From Phycisphaeraceae bacterium (GTDB taxonomy: Bacteria; Planctomycetota; Phycisphaerae; Phycisphaerales; Phycisphaeraceae), in NCBI GenBank assembly GCA_029260715.1, contig JAJDCS010000031.1, positions 29,043 through 93,042 on the forward strand: DNA of 64,000 nt, written 5' to 3'. The translations under genes and the position numbers were made by a program. Position 1 is the first letter of the stretch. Each line of letters begins with the position of its first letter. Of the stretch, positions 61,468 to 64,000 are shown piece by piece. Below the pieces are notes generated by a model. The model saw only the letters and a program-made list of their open reading frames with translations, did no database searches and had not been told where the DNA came from.

Positions 61468-63252
61468 TTACGCGGCAGCCGTTCCGTCGTAAGTTCCGGC
61501 ATGGATTCGGTCATGGCATGAGCCGCAGACAACAAGGGTCTTGCGTCTGCGCCCGGCCATCACCTTTGCCCAGCCTGAACGTGGTGCTTGCCCCTTGTGG
61601 TTCAGGTCTGCAAGCTTGCGGATGTGATGGACCTCAATCTGGTCCCCTGACCCGCATAACTCGCATTCCTCCGCAAGGAGCCGCTGTACCAACTCAGACC
61701 GGCCACTCCACACCTTCGTTTCGACTTCGGCGACGAACGCCCACGGCTGACGCTTGAGGGGGATTGCCCCAAAATGTGCCTCAAGCGGTTTCTTGCCGGG
61801 TCGGTCCACGACCACCTGAAGGACCTTGTAGGTTCCGTCTGGTGTTTTGAGCTGCCGCCCAAAGCGTCGGTAGACCTTGGCTTGACTCGTCCGATACTTG
61901 TTCGCCAGCGTCTTGGCCAAGGATTCTTGGGCCACCCGCTTGAGCTGTTGAAACTCATGCAGGTTGTACGCCAGCTGATAGTACTGAACGATTCCCCGGT
62001 ATTCCGCTTGATAACGAACGATGACACTGTAGGTGTCATCGTTGAGCCTCTCGGGCAGGTGCACCGGCTTGCCTCGACGCGTGTACTTTGAGCAGTGCTC
62101 GCGTATCACACGCTTAGGCACCCGAAGACCGATCCCACCGTTGATCTGGCGCCGACCACGTGCATCCCGCCAACTATCACAGTGCAATGCGTGGATTTCA
62201 TAGCCCAGGAAGTTGGCTCGCCCATCGCGCGCGTGGGTCAAGAGCGTTTTGTCTTCGTTGAGCGTAAGCTTCAGCTGTTCCCGAAGGTATCGAGCTAGCT
62301 TCTGCTTGATTTCCACCGCTTCGGTCTTTGGACCAATGAACCCCAACAAGAAATCATCGGCATACCTCACATACCAGAGTCTTCGAAAACTCTCGTCCTC
62401 TGGCCTGCGAGACGGAAGCGTCCTCGCTTCTTTGAGCAGCGATTTAGCTTCCTCGCTATGCCCGCGTTTCCTGGCCCGTGAGGCTGCAACCGTCAGCCTT
62501 ACGTATTGCGGGTTCGTCCGTCTGTGGCGTCCATGGGTATAGTCTGGAACGAGCTGCTCTTCCACATACCGGTCGAGCTTGTCCAACACGATGTTGCTCA
62601 GGATGGGGCTTAACACCCCGCCTTGCGGCACACCGCTGTACGTCGCATTGAAGGTCCATTCTTCGAGGTAACCAGCCTTGAGCAGGTCGCTCACGAGCTG
62701 GATGAAGCGGCCGTCTTGGATGTGTTCTCGCAGTGTATCCAACAGAATCGTATGGTCGATGCTATCAAAACACGCCGAGAGGTCGCCCTCGATGAACCAC
62801 TTCGTGCCTTTGCCCCGCGACCAGATGTCCCGCAGCGCCGTGTGGCATCCACGTCCTGGTCGAAACCCATGGGAGTAATGGGAAAACCGAGGCTCGAAAT
62901 AGGCTTCCAGAATAGAGCGAATCACTTCCTGGAGAAGCTTATCGCCCCACGTCGGCATCCCGAGCGGTCGTTTCTTCCCGTTTTTCTTCGGGATGTAGGT
63001 CCGTCGAACCGGCGTCCATCGATAACGCTCAACTTTCAGCGCCTCGATGATGCCGTCAATCCGCTTGACCGACATCCCGTCCACCGTTTCCGATGTACTC
63101 CCTGGGGTCATGGCTCCTTCATTTGCGTACAGCTTGCCGTAGGCCCTGAGGTACAAGTCTCGCCGATACAGCAGGCGATACACCCGTCCCAGTGGCAACC
63201 CACGTTCACCACGTTTACGTATGATGTTCAAAATCGTTTCAGCATTCCGCAT
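61468..63252 (-). CDS. ltrA: Group II intron reverse transcriptase/maturase/HNH endonuclease
   Basis: A 594-aa intron-encoded protein. The reverse transcriptase carries KKNGKKRPLGMPTWGDKLLQ, the active site YADDF (LWYVRYADDFLLGF) and the palm/thumb region. A maturase X domain follows, then an HNH endonuclease (CELCGSGDQIEVHHI, CGSCHDRIHAG). All key motifs are intact, so the intron may be mobile. It begins in domain IV and ends just before domain V. Confidence 0.95.
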   Translation of the reverse strand: MRNAETILNIIRKRGERGLPLGRVYRLLYRRDLYLRAYGKLYANEGAMTPGSTSETVDGMSVKRIDGIIEALKVERYRWTPVRRTYIPKKNGKKRPLGMPTWGDKLLQEVIRSILEAYFEPRFSHYSHGFRPGRGCHTALRDIWSRGKGTKWFIEGDLSACFDSIDHTILLDTLREHIQDGRFIQLVSDLLKAGYLEEWTFNATYSGVPQGGVLSPILSNIVLDKLDRYVEEQLVPDYTHGRHRRTNPQYVRLTVAASRARKRGHSEEAKSLLKEARTLPSRRPEDESFRRLWYVRYADDFLLGFIGPKTEAVEIKQKLARYLREQLKLTLNEDKTLLTHARDGRANFLGYEIHALHCDSWRDARGRRQINGGIGLRVPKRVIREHCSKYTRRGKPVHLPERLNDDTYSVIVRYQAEYRGIVQYYQLAYNLHEFQQLKRVAQESLAKTLANKYRTSQAKVYRRFGRQLKTPDGTYKVLQVVVDRPGKKPLEAHFGAIPLKRQPWAFVAEVETKVWSGRSELVQRLLAEECELCGSGDQIEVHHIRKLADLNHKGQAPRSGWAKVMAGRRRKTLVVCGSCHDRIHAGTYDGTAAA

Positions 63253-63784
63253 CTCGCGTACCTTAACGTTTCTTGCATCCCAACTACCTGTTCCCCTTCG
63301 CCCTGTGAGCGGCTCTCCCGCTCTCCCCGGTGGGGCGTAACTCCCACGACTACTACGGGAACTCCGTTACCTTGGGGCTCGCGCCCTTTAGGCAATCCCG
63401 TGTTCCGTCACCAACGAACGTACAGAACGACTTAGGTCCCCAATTCATGCCCTTAAGCCAGCTCACTGCTGGCCATCCATCGGGCAGGGTTTTCCACGAA
63501 CAAGAGTAGAATTCGTGGCCCCCGATGGCGTCGACATCAAGCGTGGTGTCGACGGATGTGCCTTTCCATCACTGGGCATTTGGGTTCAAGCAATCCAGCC
63601 TTGACCTTATCGTTCAAGCGTTGCGGGACGATGGCTTACACGCCTTCGACCATCTCCCGCTTTACCGACATGCTCTTGTCCCCTTGCCCTTTTGGGTTCA
63701 GGTGAGTCGGTTCGCTTCGGAGTCTTACCCTGAACTCCGGCTGGCTAAGCCAGCAATTCCATCGATGCGTTTCACGGCGCACAC

Positions 63785-64000
63785 TCTCGCGGCATCCAGC
63801 TCTACGGGTCGGCCTCGTGGCGGTTGGTAAGTTCCGCCCCCTTAGACGAGTTGGTAAGACTCGTTTTACCGGGTGATGCCGCCTATCTCGATATGGCGTC
63901 AGTGTTCGCGTTTAGCGTTCCTGACGACAACGAGCTCAATAGCCCGCATCGCCCAAACTAGCGTACATCTCGTCAGAAATCACGCTTTTCCTGAATGCAA
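63785..64000. other. Right-edge stretch, intron 5' exon
   Basis: About 216 bases beyond the probable 5' end of the intron. No gene is supported. If the intron begins further right, this would be part of domain I; the sequence is GC-rich and contains short inverted repeats such as AAACGAGT/ACTCGTCT. Confidence 0.35.

Larger units (their letters stand above)
61362..63784 (-). mobile_element. Group II intron
   Basis: A retroelement on the minus strand. Its 5' end probably lies at GTGTG (63784) or GTGCG (63782), about 530 nt upstream of the reverse transcriptase gene, room enough for domains I-III. The protein gene lies in domain IV. Domain V is clear at 61420-61454, followed by a short stretch that could be domain VI ending near 61362. 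Exact ends are tentative, and the 5' end could lie further right. Confidence 0.8.

Noticed and set aside
1..64000. CRISPR arrays, tRNA or rRNA genes
   Set aside because: No regularly spaced repeats, no tRNA TTCGANTC-type arm with a foldable cloverleaf and no rRNA signature sequence were found by reading.

Overview
The window looks like a mobile accessory region from a GC-rich Gram-negative bacterium. I lean towards a planctomycete, because of the proliferated ECF-type sigma factors, the metal lipoproteins and the overall gene style, but no ribosomal or phylogenetic marker here proves it. It combines a heavy-metal resistance and redox island (about 1-21 kb), a replication/partition locus with a complete Trb-type conjugation system (about 21-45 kb), a defence block (about 45-59.4 kb), and a group II intron at the right edge. 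No tRNA, rRNA or CRISPR array was seen.

1-21 kb, metals and redox. After a truncated CopB-type copper ATPase come an ECF sigma/anti-sigma/lipoprotein operon and a divergent copper locus: copA-copB on the minus strand, and a Met-rich periplasmic protein on the plus strand. Downstream on the plus strand are small secreted Cys/His-rich proteins. Next is a three-gene set that could form a transmembrane electron wire: an FAD/2Fe-2S reductase tethered to the membrane, a membrane protein with two His pairs spaced like a bis-heme cytochrome b, and a membrane-anchored heptaheme cytochrome c. A tightly packed membrane-protein operon follows (DUF1622, HD-GYP, lycopene-cyclase-like, DUF5676, isoprenylcysteine methyltransferase-like), then a stand-alone UMP kinase, then a minus-strand export/mercury set (outer-membrane barrel, NHL lipoprotein, HMA lipoprotein, a Trx-MerT-MerP fusion and MerR). 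The MerR promoter is readable, with a perfect operator dyad inside a 20-bp spacer.

21-45 kb, plasmid or ICE backbone. A replication-initiator-like protein and ParA plus a partner face away from each other across a repeat-rich 0.7-kb gap. The minus strand then carries, in the canonical RP4/Ti order, relaxase, traG, an RHH protein, trbB, pilin genes, trbD, trbE, trbJ, trbL, trbF, trbG and trbI. traF, a second ECF sigma factor and a sigma-TPR fusion protein follow, then two small paralogues and a DUF932-like protein. The initiator and relaxase share a C-terminal domain.

45-59.4 kb, defence. A zinc-hook ABC/SMC-like ATPase with a small partner and a DUF2130 protein precede a type I restriction-modification operon (hsdM, hsdS, hsdR). 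An OLD nuclease/UvrD helicase pair of Gabija type sits between hsdS and hsdR with start/stop overlaps, making one five-gene transcription unit.

59.4-64 kb. An unrecognised 211-aa protein, a gene-free stretch of about 1.1 kb, and a group II intron (reverse transcriptase-maturase-HNH protein, domain V visible) on the minus strand.

The least explained signal is a pair of GC-rich intergenic elements (15917-16104 and 42999-43154). They share short conserved blocks and a common fold in which paired stems differ in sequence but keep complementarity, as expected of a structured RNA class.
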